DNA from: Gonatopus flavifemur
Taxonomy: Eukaryota; Arthropoda; Insecta; Hymenoptera; Dryinidae
Assembly: GCA_018340375.1 (NCBI GenBank)
Contig: JAFFJZ010000054.1
Coordinates: 744,001 to 808,000 of the forward strand
Direction: 5' to 3'
DNA: 64,000 nucleotides
Positions 12,229 through 23,767 of the stretch are shown one piece after another (positions within the stretch are counted from its first letter, which is position 1; each line of letters starts with the position of its first letter). The position numbers were made by a program, and so were the translations under genes. The notes below the pieces were generated by a model. It was not told the origin of the DNA. It worked only from the letters and a program-made list of their open reading frames with translations, and searched no databases.

Positions 12229-15215
12229 GGAATTTTCGGTTGGATGTTGTCATTCGTTTAGTCATGATGACCAATTACATTTTTTCAAATGAATGTACGA
12301 AAATTCCATCACCTGTTTTCTAAGCACAAATACAATAGATCATATCACATTAGTATCCTGAAACTGTCACCATTATATAACAAGGTTACATATCAGCAGA
12401 AGGAAGAGCTTTGAATAATTTTTTAAATATTTTCTTTTAAGTTTTACCTAATTTGGAAGACAATTGAAGCCGTAATGAAAATTGTGATATAATGCAAGAT
12501 CTTATTGAAACTTATTAGAAAAAGTCTTTGTTACGTCGTTTCACTTCCCTGCGCAAAATATCGTAAACGAGTGAGTAGAATTGGTAATTCCAATTCCAAT
12601 GCAATGTGTCGTGGTCATGACATCAAACCATTTCCAACTAATTTCACCCATTCCTTCAAAGAAATGTGAAGAAAAATGATGATTCCGCGTGGCAATAGAT
12701 CACGCACCAAATTCGTCTAATCGAAGGAATGATGAATTACGAAGAGTTCGTGCTCAATATTCCAAATCGTACAACAGACGTTGAAAGGAATGGAGAACCA
12801 TTCGGATATTTTTGACACGGTGTTTTTTTTACTTGTTTCAACGTGGTTTTACACCAATTCAAATTAATACCCCTAAGCCTATGAGAGTATGTAAAAGTAG
12901 AAGAGCGATTAAAATTAGATATATATACATCGCTTCAAAAAATTTTAATCGTTGAGTTATAGGAAGCTGTGAGAAAAGCTTTGTTACTACGTTGTAAGAT
13001 ATATCAGTCATTCAACAAATTAATTCATAGAGGTCAATAGATTATAATTTCAGTATCATCCAGTGTGCAAAGTAAACTGTTTTTTTCCCTTCACCACAAA
13101 ACGCATGTTGGAAAAAAAAACAAATACCATGTATTGGTATTAATGAAACTTCTAATTTCTAATTGGGGGTAGGATAAAAAATTAATAAATCCATTTGAAT
13201 AATAAACAAATCGTAAGATATATATAAGAAAGAAATTAATTTTGTTATTCGACGTTGGATTTTGAGAAATAACCAAATACTGGAAACAAATGAACAGAGA
13301 CGTCAAATTTACGTGATTGTGAAATTGTTAATCTCCCAAAAATACTGAAAATGATGGAATATGGAATCATAGAATCACATGCAACTTCAAAATGAGACAG
13401 ATGGTTCTAAATATGTTTATACATTGATATTTCATCATATACTGCAATTATGCAATAATAAAATTCCGCGATCGCATAAAGCTGACATCTCTATCAATAA
13501 AATTAAAAACATCAAGATTTTTCCAAGAGGTCTTTTCTATTGATCCACACAGAACCAAAGTTCGAAATATATCCCATACATCAATGCATGAATTTTTATG
13601 AGTTTAATGTATTGATTTGTTGTATTTTCAACTTTCATACTGTGTAGAGAGTCTCGAAAATTGTTTGTCTGCCTGGTCAAAGTATGGAGATGCTAAATAT
13701 TCACTGTATATCATGGGATGTGAAGAATCTCTAGAAGTTTCAAAATTACGAGAAAAAGAACTGAATGGAGAATTTAGAATCTTGAATCAATAATAATTTC
13801 ATAATAATTTCATGAAATAAAAAAGTATCGACTTTCTAAATTTGGAATAGTAAAATTCCACTCTTGCAGTGAAAAGTCGACCACTGCAACATAGAGCATA
13901 TACACTAAACGATCAGTAACTATCCACTGATTATGCAGTGAAATCTCACTGTTTCCATTCAGTGATGATCCATTGACCATTTACTCCAAAAATGGTGAGA
14001 TGTTACTGATCCGAATTTACGAGGAAATGATCTCGAAATGTTCTCTTACAATTTAATTATTCTATGGTAAATATCATGATGAAATCAACATCCGGAATAT
14101 GACTGTACTAGGGGTTTCGATTCTTGAACAGAATCGATTCTGTTCTATAGGAAAAGTATTGAATTTCTATAGGTTTATCGAGGATATCGATAAAAATTTG
14201 ATGTATTCTGTATAAAAATGAATCGATTGTTTTGAGGAGGGAAATACATGTGAACGTACCCTTTTTTAAAAATTTGTTGTGAAAAATTGGCTGAGAATCT
14301 ATCAATGAAATAACACGTATCTTGAGATATACATTTCGAACTATCTTCCAAATCTTTTCGGGACGAAAATGTCAAAAAATGAAGGAGCTCCAGCTGCTGA
14401 AAGTTGATATCTGGTTTTTGCGCCGTGCAGCGTACAGGTCTCAATTCTCCAAAACAAATAAAAATGAAAAATTGAAAATTCAGGAGCATTTTGATGAAAA
14501 ACACTTTTGTTTTCAATCAAAAAATTGAAAGGAGCAATTGGAATGAATGTTTATTGTTTTTTCCTACATCAAGTTGTGTGTTTATACATATTTTGATGAT
14601 AGACTTTTGGTTTTTTGATTTTAGATAAAAATTGAGACCTATAGGCTGCACGACGCAAAAGCAAGGTAGCGACCCCCAGCTCCGCCATTTTGAAATATTC
14701 TTGAATGTATATTTTGAGATGTGCTTTATTTCAATAATGTATCTGTAACCAATGTTTTGTAATCAATTCTTGAGCAGAAGGGACATTTGCATGTATTTTC
14801 CCCCCTTAAGAATCAGCATCACTAGATTTTACATACAAGTCCCGAAATTGTTACAGAAAAAAAAATATTGAAATTGAATGTACTGAGGATCTCTTCATAT
14901 CCGCTATGATTATTGTCGATCGATAATTGTTTTGTTATCTTTTTTAAATTTCAGTGTTTGAACAGATTCGACAAATATTATTCTACTACTGGTCGAAAGT
15001 TTATCTACGATGAATTTTATATAAAAATATATTGTATATAGAATGAAAAATGTGTTATCATTGATATGAGGAAGAAAAATACTTACCATCTCAGATATGT
15101 AGAATTTTTTCCAACTTTATTAGGAATTCAAAAACTTTTAGGAATAAAGTTTTATTACTGAAAATAACATGATTTGGGGAATGAAAATTGGTGGTTATTT
15201 TGTTTATGAAATCAC
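12229..15215. other. Unassigned AT-rich intergenic or intronic DNA
   Basis: About 3 kb without a supported exon. Around 13890-14010 a CAGTGA/TCACTG-rich stretch looks like another small degenerate hairpin. 14140-14640 holds two inverted copies of a short GACCTGTACGCTGCACGGCG-like / CTATAGGCTGCACGACGC segment. Confidence 0.4.
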
Positions 15216-15221
15216 TTTATT
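15216..15221 (-). other. Polyadenylation signal AATAAA for the minus-strand gene
   Basis: AATAAA on the minus strand, 11 bases past the stop codon at 15233-15235, in the right place to end the exon at 15233-15492. It supports that exon as a true 3' terminus. Confidence 0.55.
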
Positions 15222-15232
15222 TACACTTGAAA

Positions 15233-15492
15233 TTAAAAATCTTCATCCGAATGATCTACCTTACCAACCACGAGCTTCTCATGACCTACTTTTAAATCTA
15301 CATTCTTCATTTCTGCATCGTCCATGGAATCAAGAAAATCATCATCGTCAAGATCGCCGTCGATTAATAAATCACTATCGCTATCTAAAGAACCACTGTC
15401 ATTGGATTCTTGCTTTGTTGATTGCTTACGACCAGACATACTACCATAGATACGTCTTTGAGGCATTTGTATTCTCGATGATCTTCCAACAT
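15233..15492 (-). CDS. Last exon of an unidentified minus-strand host gene (acidic C-terminus)
   Basis: The exon opens after TTTGCAG (15499-15493) and runs to a stop at 15233-15235. It codes for about 86 residues: a basic, Ser/Arg-containing start (GRSSRIQMPQRRIYG), a short SMSGRKQS stretch, then a strongly acidic tail of Asp/Ser runs ending DHSDEDF. Acid-rich C-termini of this kind are common in chromatin and transcription proteins, but I do not recognise the family. The first two bases complete a codon left open by the exon at 23245-23420 (G + AT gives Asp), so the two are phase-compatible and probably consecutive. The plus-strand frame over the same DNA is a shadow. No repeat similarity is seen here. 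Confidence 0.6.
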
Positions 15493-16027
15493 CTGCAAAT
15501 CGTGATTTTGAATTTCGAATTATTGTTGACTTCGGGAGGTACTCAAGTCTAGAAACTTGAAAAAGTTGAAACTTTTTTTGTTCATATTTTTGAAGTTCAA
15601 ATATTCAAGAATATGCCTCTGGAAGGATTTTTCGAAATTCTCATCATAACATACTATTCAATGAGTGAAATTTCCAGAATTTCGACTCAAAAATTTGAGA
15701 TGCGATTTTTTCGAAACTACTTTTTCAAGCTGGCGTACGCGATATTATAAGTTATAATGGACCGATTTATTACAAATTTAGTAAGAACATTCTTTTTGTA
15801 TACATCTCTGTGTCGAATGAACCAAAGAAAATTGTAATTTCACTATATTTTTTTAATTTGGAATCGTCATGAAAAACGTGCTAAGAGAAGTTCGTTTCAA
15901 ACGCCCGCCATTTTATCTAAAAAATTGTTTTGACTCATCCGAAGATCATGATATAGCGGCAGCTTCATTAATTAGGAATCCATTGGATTTTCTCGTTTCT
16001 GAGGACCAGATCAGCTAAAATGTGGTA
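15493..16027. other. Intron DNA before the Transib insertion
   Basis: Intronic for the minus-strand gene. A 49-residue plus-strand frame at 15869-16018 (DSSEDHDIAAASLIRNPLD) stops just before the Transib target duplication; I do not treat it as a gene. Confidence 0.4.
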
Positions 16028-16032
16028 CGCCA

Positions 16033-16070
16033 CACAGTGGTCGATTTTCGTGAGAACTGTGTCAAAAATC
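16033..16070 (+). repeat. Left Transib terminus resembling a 23-type recombination signal
   Basis: CACAGTG (16033-16039), a 22-bp spacer, then TCAAAAATC (16062-16070), which matches 7 of 9 positions of the V(D)J nonamer ACAAAAACC. This is where the transposase would bind and cut. Confidence 0.7.
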
Positions 16071-16234
16071 TGGAACACTTCGGAATCTGGGCGGAAATCG
16101 ATAGCGCTTCGTATCCCGTGGGTGTTTGAGTCGTAGAATCCAAATCCGCTGCCGGAATTTTGATACGGCTGAAGGGAAATTCAATATGGCCGCTGAAAGT
16201 TGGAAATCTGAAGGAAAACGCGCAGAAATATCGA

Positions 16235-16620
16235 CTTTGAAGGGTGTAACACTCCAGAATCTGCATGTAAATTGATTCAGCCGCGTATGTTATAGTTTTT
16301 GAGGTTGCTGAATTCGAATTTCATGGGAATATTTCGATATCATCCGAGGGGATCTCAATATGGCCGTTCAAAGATGATTATTTAATCAAAAACGAGTGAA
16401 ATGCGAACTTTCCAGGGTGTAACACTCCAGAATCTGCATGTAAATTGATTCAGCCGCGTATGTTATGGTTTTTGAGGTTACTGAATTCGAATTTCGTGGA
16501 GAGATTTCGATAGCATCCAAGGGAATCTCAATATGGCCGCTCGAAGATGATTATTTCATCAAAGACGAGTAAAATGCCGACTTTCCAGGGTGTACCACTT
16601 CAGAATCTGCATGTAAGTTG
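16235..16620 (-). repeat. 173-bp subterminal tandem repeat, left arm (3 units)
   Basis: The word CCAGAATCTGCATGTAA or a close variant recurs at 16254, 16427 and 16600, exactly 173 bp apart. Units carry AATATGGCCG and TTTTTGAGGTTGCTGAATTC. Confidence 0.85.
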
Positions 16621-16992
16621 ATTGAAATCTGTATCTTATGAATTTTTGAGGTGCTATATTTGAATTCCATGCGGAAATTCCGATAGCATTCGAGGGTATC
16701 CTAATATGGTCGCTCAAAGATTAGCATTTGGTGCAAAAACGAGTAATCCTACCTGAAATTAATTCCATTACTCGAGATAAGTAAAAATAGCTCTATAATA
16801 CTTCCCTTCGGCATCACCCAGAGCTAACGACGAGGACGTAGGAAGTTTTGTGGCTCCATGTTTGATGTTTTTTACTTTTACATATTTTTTTTTTGCTCTT
16901 CATATATTTTGAGTTTTTTTTAATATTTTATGTATCCTTTTTTGCGCATTTTATAATTCTCAATTCATTCTTTTTCAATGTCCATAAGTAGA

Positions 16993-17684
16993 CAAAATAA
17001 ATAAAGACAAAACAAAATTCATGATGTGTACAGCAGCGAAAACAGCGAGAAGAACGAAAATCAAAATAGATACCGAGACAATTGAACAGGTGAAAGAATT
17101 CAAATATCTAGGGAGCATAATTACAGAGGACGGCAAAAGCGAAAGAGATATAAGAGCAAGAATAGCACAAGGGAAACAGGCTTTTCACCAGAAGAGACAG
17201 TTATTATGCTCGAACAATATAAGCTTAGAAGTAAGGAAGAAATTCTTGAAAAGTTACGTTTGGAGCACAACATTATATGATTGCGAAACTTGGACAATGG
17301 GGAAAACTGATCAACGAAGACTTGAAGCTTTTGGAATGTGGTGTTATAGGAGGATGCTCAGAATAAAATGGATAGACAAAGTCAAAAATGAAGAAGTACT
17401 CGAGCAGATAAACGAAGAAAGAAATCTTTTGAAACACATCGTGAAAAGGAGAAGCAATCTTATAGGACACACATTACGGCATGAGAGTTTATTGAAAACA
17501 ATATTAGAAGGGAAAATGAATGGTAAAACTGGTGAAGGTAGACCTAGAGCAAGTCATATGAGGCAAATCGTACGAGACAAGGGATGTAGTGGATATATAG
17601 AAATCAAACGTTTGGCGGATAATAGACAGGGGTGGAGGGTTTCATCAAACCAGTCGTAAAACTGATTACTTCATGATGATGATG
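16993..17684 (+). mobile_element. 5'-truncated RTE-type LINE inserted in the left Transib arm
   Basis: About 690 bp ending in an ATGATGATGATG tail and flanked by a 9-bp duplication ATAAGTAGA (16984-16992, 17685-17693). The empty site is visible in the right arm near 21468, read in reverse. A short microsatellite tail and 5' truncation are typical of RTE-clade LINEs. Confidence 0.8.
17021..17659 (+). pseudogene. C-terminal end of an RTE-type reverse transcriptase protein
   Basis: An open frame of 212 residues covers only the region after the reverse transcriptase active site. Diagnostic segments are KEFKYLGSIIT near residue 27, VWSTTLYDCETWTM near 80, and LIGHTLRHESLLKTILEGKM near 146, as in many insect LINE proteins often mislabelled craniofacial development protein. 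The frame is uninterrupted to the stop, so the insertion is fairly young, but lack of the endonuclease and polymerase domains makes it inert. Confidence 0.8.
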
Positions 17685-17795
17685 ATAAGTAGATAATTTT
17701 TCATTCATCCACATTGCTCTCATCAATCCTCAATAAGTTTCTTGTTTCTTCAATCAAGGGGGAATTTGTTTCAACTTGTTGCACCCTCAAGGAAC

Positions 17796-18931
17796 TCATT
17801 GAAGGATCTGATGGAACCAACACGTAGTGAATGATATCCTCATTGCATTTCGGTCGAGAAAATAGCCTGCTCTTGTGGGCTCTGGCCTCTTTGAATACTT
17901 TATTATTAGCCTCTTGAACTTCCCCTGATAAACAACCGATTTTGATAGCCCAAAAACTCTCATTATTTGACTCCCGGGAAGCAAGATTTTATGAATAGAT
18001 GGTGGCATTTCATACCAACTGTATGAATGAACGAACAGTCTCGCAGTGTCCAACGCATATTGTTCAAACTTATTATGGTCAATGTCATGGCCACTTGTTA
18101 AGACTCGTAATATGGTAGCGGAGCAATTTATTAACTGAATATCAACACCAGTGATTTCTGCCACTATTTCCGGATTATCGGGAAACCATCTCGCGGTATT
18201 CCCATCATTAGTGGATCCATGACCTTGTTTCACTATGTCCACCAAAATTGAAGGCCTAGATCGCAAACCATCTTGAATTGATCTCTTTCGCATTTCTTTC
18301 AACTTTTTGTCATCTCCCTTAGCATAAAATTTTTCAGAATCTAAATTGTGAGCAAGATGCAAAATGCGTTCCATGAAGCGTATTCTGGTGTGAAGTGTTG
18401 AGAGCCCGAAGTAAAAATCAGTCTCGTTACATGGCATTTTCTGAACTCTCTCTAAATTGTTCATATCATCAGGGGTAGCTCGACATATATTACACGATGT
18501 AGATGAGGCTTGGGAAGTAAGGACGTTACACACTTTTCCATCTACCATCGTACAATACAATTTTTGCGAGACTTGGACTTCCTTCTCATAAACAATTACA
18601 GATGTGGGCTGTAACTGTGAAATCGCCTCCTTAATGTTATTATTTTCTCTGAGAGTGTCTTCTGATGTCTCTTTTGTGAAGTTGAATTTCAAAGGTCGAC
18701 ACAATCTTGTCGATGATGTCTGTCATTCCTCCACAATATTTGCCCATCCTCGCAGACTATGTTGAGAGGGACATATGGAATTAGGAATACTGAGCTATCA
18801 CCAGTAACTGGGATTGAGTTGTCTGACCATTTCTGTTCAAATGTTTGTTGACCAGAACATCCATCCAATCCCCATTCCCCCCTCAATATTACGGGCTTTC
18901 GTTGTACTATTTCCAAGGTTTCTGGTGTCAA
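17796..18931 (-). pseudogene. Transib transposase, left-arm copy (5'-truncated, two frameshifts)
   Basis: Reading leftwards, two overlapping frames give the middle and C-terminal parts of a Transib transposase, the DDE recombinase family related to RAG1. Visible are GEWGLDGCSG with the first catalytic Asp, MVDGKVCNVL with the second, CNIC for zinc, and GSTNDGNTARWF. A one-base deletion near 18720 shifts the frame between the first and second catalytic blocks; the right copy has exactly the same deletion. A second shift near 17945 scrambles the segment holding the catalytic Glu. The copy begins near 18974 in mid-gene, so the N-terminal ~190 residues are missing. Confidence 0.85.
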
Positions 18932-19159
18932 AATAAGAAGATCCTCCTCGCAGTATGATCAAGCATTGACTGCAACCCAACCGCGGTTGTACATCTCACA
19001 TGCCCCTCTATCAGAACAACTAAAATTGTGGTAACTCTTACTTCATTTTCAAATCATCCATATATTTCCTTGAGAAGAAATCAATTTTACAACTTTTTTT
19101 TCTCGGTGCATTATTTATTAACCATTATTATCATTATTTATTTCCCATTCCAAACCACA

Positions 19160-19250
19160 ATCACAATCAACCCACATCTGTGATTTTTCATGAAAATGAA
19201 ATCCAAGTCTCGCACAAATTGTATTGTACGTTGGTGAATGGGGAAACGCC
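19160..19250 (+). pseudogene. Scrap of a third Transib transposase copy
   Basis: About 80 bp match the right copy around 20545-20620 (QPTSVIV...VSQKLYCTMVDG) in the same orientation, but with the catalytic Asp codon read as Asn (VNG). It sits in the central part of the composite and suggests an older internal rearrangement. Confidence 0.6.
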
Positions 19251-19637
19251 CCGCGCAGTTATTGCAAGACGAGAAGTCATAAGTTTCAACAGGCTCTCAG
19301 CGTATTGATTCCAATCGAATTAGATGTTCACACAGATACTTTCATACCGATTTTCAATAACTATTTTAGTTCGATACAATAACCAATTGAATACTTTACT
19401 GTATAGAGGTCGCACTGGGTACTATTATATAATTCTCATAAACTAATTATATCCCAACAATTTGTCGCGAGGAATAATGTGTTTTACACTTCAGCGAAAA
19501 AAGTTATGTGAATGGATATGGGCGGAGGATAGGTCCAACAACTCCCGTTCTAGATTGGATATCATCATTTGTGGGATAAAAGATCCGTTTGGCTATGATA
19601 CCATTCAATTGAAGAAACTTCGAAAATATTTGAATTC

Positions 19638-21454
19638 TTGAGACAATCCACGAAATATTACAACAAAGTTCGTCGATCGCAAAGTACATTTCGGAAAGAA
19701 TACAAAGATTTCATGGAAGGGATGATCAAATACGAATTCCAGAATGATGCGATGAGCCCTACCCAATGTGCTCTGGAGATGAATTCCGCTGGAATACGGC
19801 AAAACGTTGATCGTGATCGAAAACGCGGTCAACCAAGAGTACCAGATCAAGAGAGCTCAAGGAGTACAATGTATCAGGATGCCAGAGCACTCCGCTCGAG
19901 CTACTCCCAGAGAACATTGCTCAAAGCTATTGAACCTGAAGATTCACGACCTGAAATAGAGGTCATCACTCACATGGAGGATTCGATTCATTTCTCAAAT
20001 AAATTATTGGCCATGTATATGGATCTACAGTTACCTAAATCCAAGTATGAACTCCTTAGAACTCACAACATTGGATTACTAGGAAGTAAAACATACCCTC
20101 CATATGAAAAAATATTATATGCGAAAAAACTGTGCTACCCCGATCATATCGACGTCAATGAATATGGTGCGGAGGTTGAATTGCAGTCAATGCTTGATCA
20201 TACTGCGAGGAGGATCTTTTTATTGTTGACACCAGAAACCTTGGAAATAGTACAACGGAAGCCCGTGATATTGAAGGGGGAATGGGGATTGGATGGATGT
20301 TCTGGTCAACAAACATTTGAACAGAAATGGTCAGACAACTCAATCCCAGTTACTGGTGATAGCTCAGTATTCCTAATTCCATATGTCCCTCTCAACATAG
20401 TCTGCGAGGATGGGCAAATATTGTGGAGGAATGACAGACATCATCGACAAGATTGTGTCGACCTTTGAAATTCAACTTCACAAAAGAGACATCAGAAGAC
20501 ACTCTCAGAGAAAATAATAACATTAAGGAGGCGATTTCACAGTTACAGCCCACATCTGTAATTGTTTATGAGAAGGAAGTCCAAGTCTCGCAAAAATTGT
20601 ATTGTACGATGGTAGATGGAAAAGTGTGTAACGTCCTTACTTCCCAAGCCTCATCTACATCGTGTAATATATGTCGAGCTACCCCTGATGATATGAACAA
20701 TTTAGAGAGAGTTCAGAAAATGCCATGTAACGAGACTGATTTTTACTTCGGGCTCTCAACACTTCACACCAGAATACGCTTCATGGAATGCATTTTGCAT
20801 CTTGCTTACAATTTAGATTCTGAAAAATTTTATGCCAAGGAAGATGACAAAAAGTAGAAAGAAATGCGAAAAAGATCAATTCAAGATGTTCTGCGATCTA
20901 GGCTTCCAATTTTGGTGGACATAGTGAAACAAGGTCATGATTCCACTACTGATGGAAATACCGCGAGACGGTTTTTCGATAATCCGGAAATAGTGGCAGA
21001 AATCACTGGTGTTGATATTCAGCTAATAAATCGCTTCGCTACCATATTACGAGTCTTGACAAGTGGCCATGACATTGACCATAATAAGTTTGGACAATAT
21101 GCGTTGGACACTGCGAGACTGTTCGTTAATTCATACAGTTGGTATAAAATGCCACCATCTATTCATCAAATCTTGCTTCACGGAAGTCAAATGATGAGAG
21201 TTTTTGGGCTATCAATCGGTTGTTTATCAGAGGAAGCTCAAGAGGCTAGTAGTAAAGTATTCAAAGAGGCCAGAGCCCACAAGAGCAGGCTATTTTCTCG
21301 AACGAAATGCAATGAGGATATCATTCACTACATGTTGGTCTCATCAGATCCTCTAATAAGTTCATCGAGGGTGCACCAAGTTGGAACAAATTCCCCCTCG
21401 AGCGAAGAAGCAAGAAACTTATTGAGGATTGATGAGAGCAATGTGGATGGATGA
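19638..21454 (+). pseudogene. Transib transposase, right-arm copy (frameshift and one stop)
   Basis: Three consecutive frames cover most of a Transib transposase. Frame one (from about 19638) holds the N-terminal part and GEWGLDGCSG with the first catalytic Asp. After a one-base deletion near 20440, shared with the left copy, frame two holds LCRPLKFNF, MVDGKVCNVL with the second Asp, and the CNIC zinc pair. A TAG at 20855 (Leu in the left copy) separates frame three with DGNTARRFF, MPPSIHQILLHG (paired His) and LSEEAQEASSK, which carries the E-x-x-S/N-K motif equivalent to the catalytic Glu of RAG1. About 600 residues in all, near family size. Two lesions make it inactive, although all three catalytic residues survive. 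Confidence 0.87.
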
Positions 21455-21734
21455 GAAATTATCTACTTCTGGTCATTGGAAAAGAATGAATTGAAAATTA
21501 TAAAATGCGCAGAAAAGGATACATAGAATATTTCAAAAAACTAAAAATATATCAAACGCAAAAAAAAAACTATGTAAAATGTAGAAAACATCAAACATGG
21601 AGCGACAGAACTTTCTACGTCCTCGTCGTTAGCTCTGGGTAATGCCGAAGGAAAGTATTATAGAGCGATTCTCACTCATCTCGAGAAATGGAATTAATTC
21701 TAGGTAGGATTACTCGTTTTTTCACCGAATGCTA

Positions 21735-22600
21735 ATCTTTGAGCGACCATATCAGGATTCCCTTGAATGCTATCGGAATTTCCGCATGGAATTCAAATAT
21801 AGCACCTCAAAAATTCATAGGATACAGATTTCAATTAACTTACATGCAGATTCTGAAGTGGTACACCCTGGAAAGTCGGCACTTCACTCGTTTTTGATGA
21901 AATGATCATCTTTGAGCGGTCATACTGGGATTCCCTTGGATGCTATCGAAATCTCTCCACGAAATTCGGATTCAGTGACCTCAAAAACTATAACAGATGC
22001 GACTGAATCAATTCACATGCAGATTCTGAAGTGTTACCCCCTGGAAAGTCGACATTTTACTCGTTTTTGATGAAATAATCATCTTTGAGCGGCCATATTG
22101 GGATTCCCTTGGATGCTATCGGAATCTCTCCACGAAATTCGAATTCAGTAACCTCGAAAACTATAACATACGCGACTGAATCAATTTACATGCAGGTTCT
22201 GGAGTGTTACACCCTGGAAAGTCGGCATTTCACTTGTTTTTGATGAAATAATCATCTTTGAGCGGCCATATTGAGATTCCCTTGTATGCTATCAAAATCT
22301 CTCCACGAAATTCGAATCCAGTAACCTCAAAAACTATAACATACGCGGCTGAATCGATTTACATGCAGATTCTGAAGTGTCACACCCTGGAAAGTCGGCA
22401 TTTTACTCGTTTTTGATTGAATAATCATCTTTGAACGGCCATATTGAGATTCCCTTGGATGCTATCGAAATCTCTCCATGAAATTCGAATTGAGCAACTT
22501 CAAAAACCATAACATACGCGGCTTAATCAATTTACATGCAGATTCTGGAGTGTGACACCCTCCAAAGTCGATATTTCTGCGCGTTTTCCTTCCGATTCCC
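21735..22600 (+). repeat. 173-bp subterminal tandem repeat, right arm (5 units)
   Basis: CAGATTCTGAAGTG-type words recur at about 21846, 22019, 22193, 22366 and 22539 (spacing 173-174). They are the inverted counterparts of the left-arm units, which number three. Confidence 0.88.
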
Positions 22601-22731
22601 AACTTTCAGCGGCCATATTGAATTTCCCTCCAGCCGTATCAAAATTCCGGCAGCGGATTTGGATTCTACGACTCAAACACCCACGGGATACGAAGCGCTA
22701 TCGATTTCCGCTCAGATTCCGAAGTGTTCCA

Positions 22732-22769
22732 GATTTCTGACACAGTTCTCACGAAAATCGCCCACTGTG
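22732..22769 (-). repeat. Right Transib terminus
   Basis: On the minus strand: CACAGTG (22769-22763), a 22-bp spacer, then TCAGAAATC (22740-22732), 6 of 9 to the nonamer consensus. It is a copy of the left terminus, not a distinct partner end. Confidence 0.7.
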
Positions 22770-22774
22770 CGCCA

Positions 22775-23244
22775 GGGTGATTTTTTTTTAATCCTCATTT
22801 CACCAGCTTGTGACTTTTCCAATTTTGAATATTTGCCTTCATTCAATTTTTTTGTATTTTTAAAAGATCAATAACTGAATTATAACAATGGATCGTAAAA
22901 ATATGCTTTGTTTTATTTCTTTAGAGCTCAAAAAAACTCCCGAAATTCGTGCCTCTACACTAGGATACCTCCTTAAAACGTTCCTCTCCATTATTTCGAA
23001 TCAATATTGATCAATTAAATTCAATCAATGATTTCCTTGAGGAAGTTTTTCCTCGTTCTCGCAAAATTTCTTAGTTTTTTCCATGAGTTTTCCACCATTT
23101 TTCTCAATTTTTTCTCGAAACATGGAAAAAATACGAAAAGTCCGAGGAAATGAATAGGAGAAACTTGTTACAAGTTTGTAATTTCGAGATCGACTTTTCG
23201 AAAGAATTGCATATCTAGGAAAGACAAACCTCATCATCACTAAC
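22775..23244. other. Intron DNA between the Transib and the upstream exon
   Basis: AT-rich with no coding evidence. GGTTAGT at 23244-23238 (minus strand) is the donor of the exon at 23245-23420. Confidence 0.45.
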
Positions 23245-23420
23245 CTGGTTTGATTCCAGAGCCAGATTCGATTTTCCCAGTGCCCTGTTGTCCCATATTG
23301 GTAAGTGTCAAAGGTGCTTGGAGATTAGTGGAAAATATTGAATCATTCGCCTCCATCATACTCTCAAAATTCACATCTTCTGCTCTCAATTGCTCCAGTT
23401 GTAGTTTTGTTACCATTCGC
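23245..23420 (-). CDS. Internal exon of the unidentified minus-strand host gene
   Basis: A 176-bp exon bounded by TATGCAG on the upstream side (acceptor, 23427-23421) and CCAG/GTTAGT on the downstream side (donor at 23245/23244). It codes for about 58 residues: a helical, Leu/Glu-rich start (MVTKLQLEQLRAEDVNFES), then MMEANDSIF and a Gly/Ser-rich end (GKIESGSGIKP). It leaves one base (G) for the next codon, which fits the exon at 15233-15492. The intron between them would be about 7.75 kb, nearly all Transib. I do not recognise the protein. Earlier exons, further right on this strand, were not found in the window. Confidence 0.55.
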
Positions 23421-23763
23421 CTGCATATGAGAATAATTTTTTGATTGTACGGAAAATGTTGAAGCATTTCATGTGAAAAAAATCCCAAAGGATCTTTGTC
23501 CATCGAACACAGCTTGTCACCGTATAAAATTGTAATATCGCTTGGGAATTATGTGCTATTGTAACCTGCTCGTTACATGCAATCTACTCGTAACGTATAA
23601 TTTCACACTCATGAAAAGCAGTCGTAACGCTACTGTAACATAACATTCTTTGTGTTAGTCACATGCTTGTTACATGCAATTGTTATGACTGTTTCATTCT
23701 GGAAAATCTGTATTGTAAACCTTTTTGGACCTCAGATTCGAGGTCACGGGCATGTATTTGTAT
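23421..23763. other. Intron DNA with degenerate GTTAC/GTAAC words
   Basis: Repeated TGTAAC, CGTTACATGC and CGTAACG words at 23555-23690 form a small degenerate palindromic repeat. A similar GTAAC cluster is at 29430-29550, just outside the other end of the large element. Confidence 0.45.
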
Positions 23764-23767
23764 ATAC

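Larger units (their letters stand above)
16033..22769. mobile_element. Palindromic Transib composite bounded by two 3' ends
   Basis: This 6737-bp unit is flanked by a perfect 5-bp duplication CGCCA (16028-16032, 22770-22774), the Transib target-site length. Both ends start CACAGTGG(T/G)CGATTTTCG and extend inward as one long inverted repeat: left arm 16033-18974, right arm 20181-22769. Each arm holds terminal sequence, 173-bp subterminal repeats, then the transposase read towards the centre from its 3' end. Allowing for a LINE insertion on the left (16993-17684 plus its duplicated 9 bp) and two extra 173-bp units on the right, the arms are the same length to within a few bases. The 1.2 kb centre (18975-20180) holds the 5' coding part of the right copy and a scrap of another copy. 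No 5' terminus is present. Confidence 0.88.

Noticed and set aside
15169..15552. 127-residue plus-strand frame
   Set aside because: Overlaps the minus-strand exon at 15233-15492, which has splice and poly(A) signals and a more protein-like composition.
15869..16018. 49-residue plus-strand frame before the Transib
   Set aside because: Short, lies in the intron of the opposite-strand gene and has no splice or homology support, although its composition looks protein-like.
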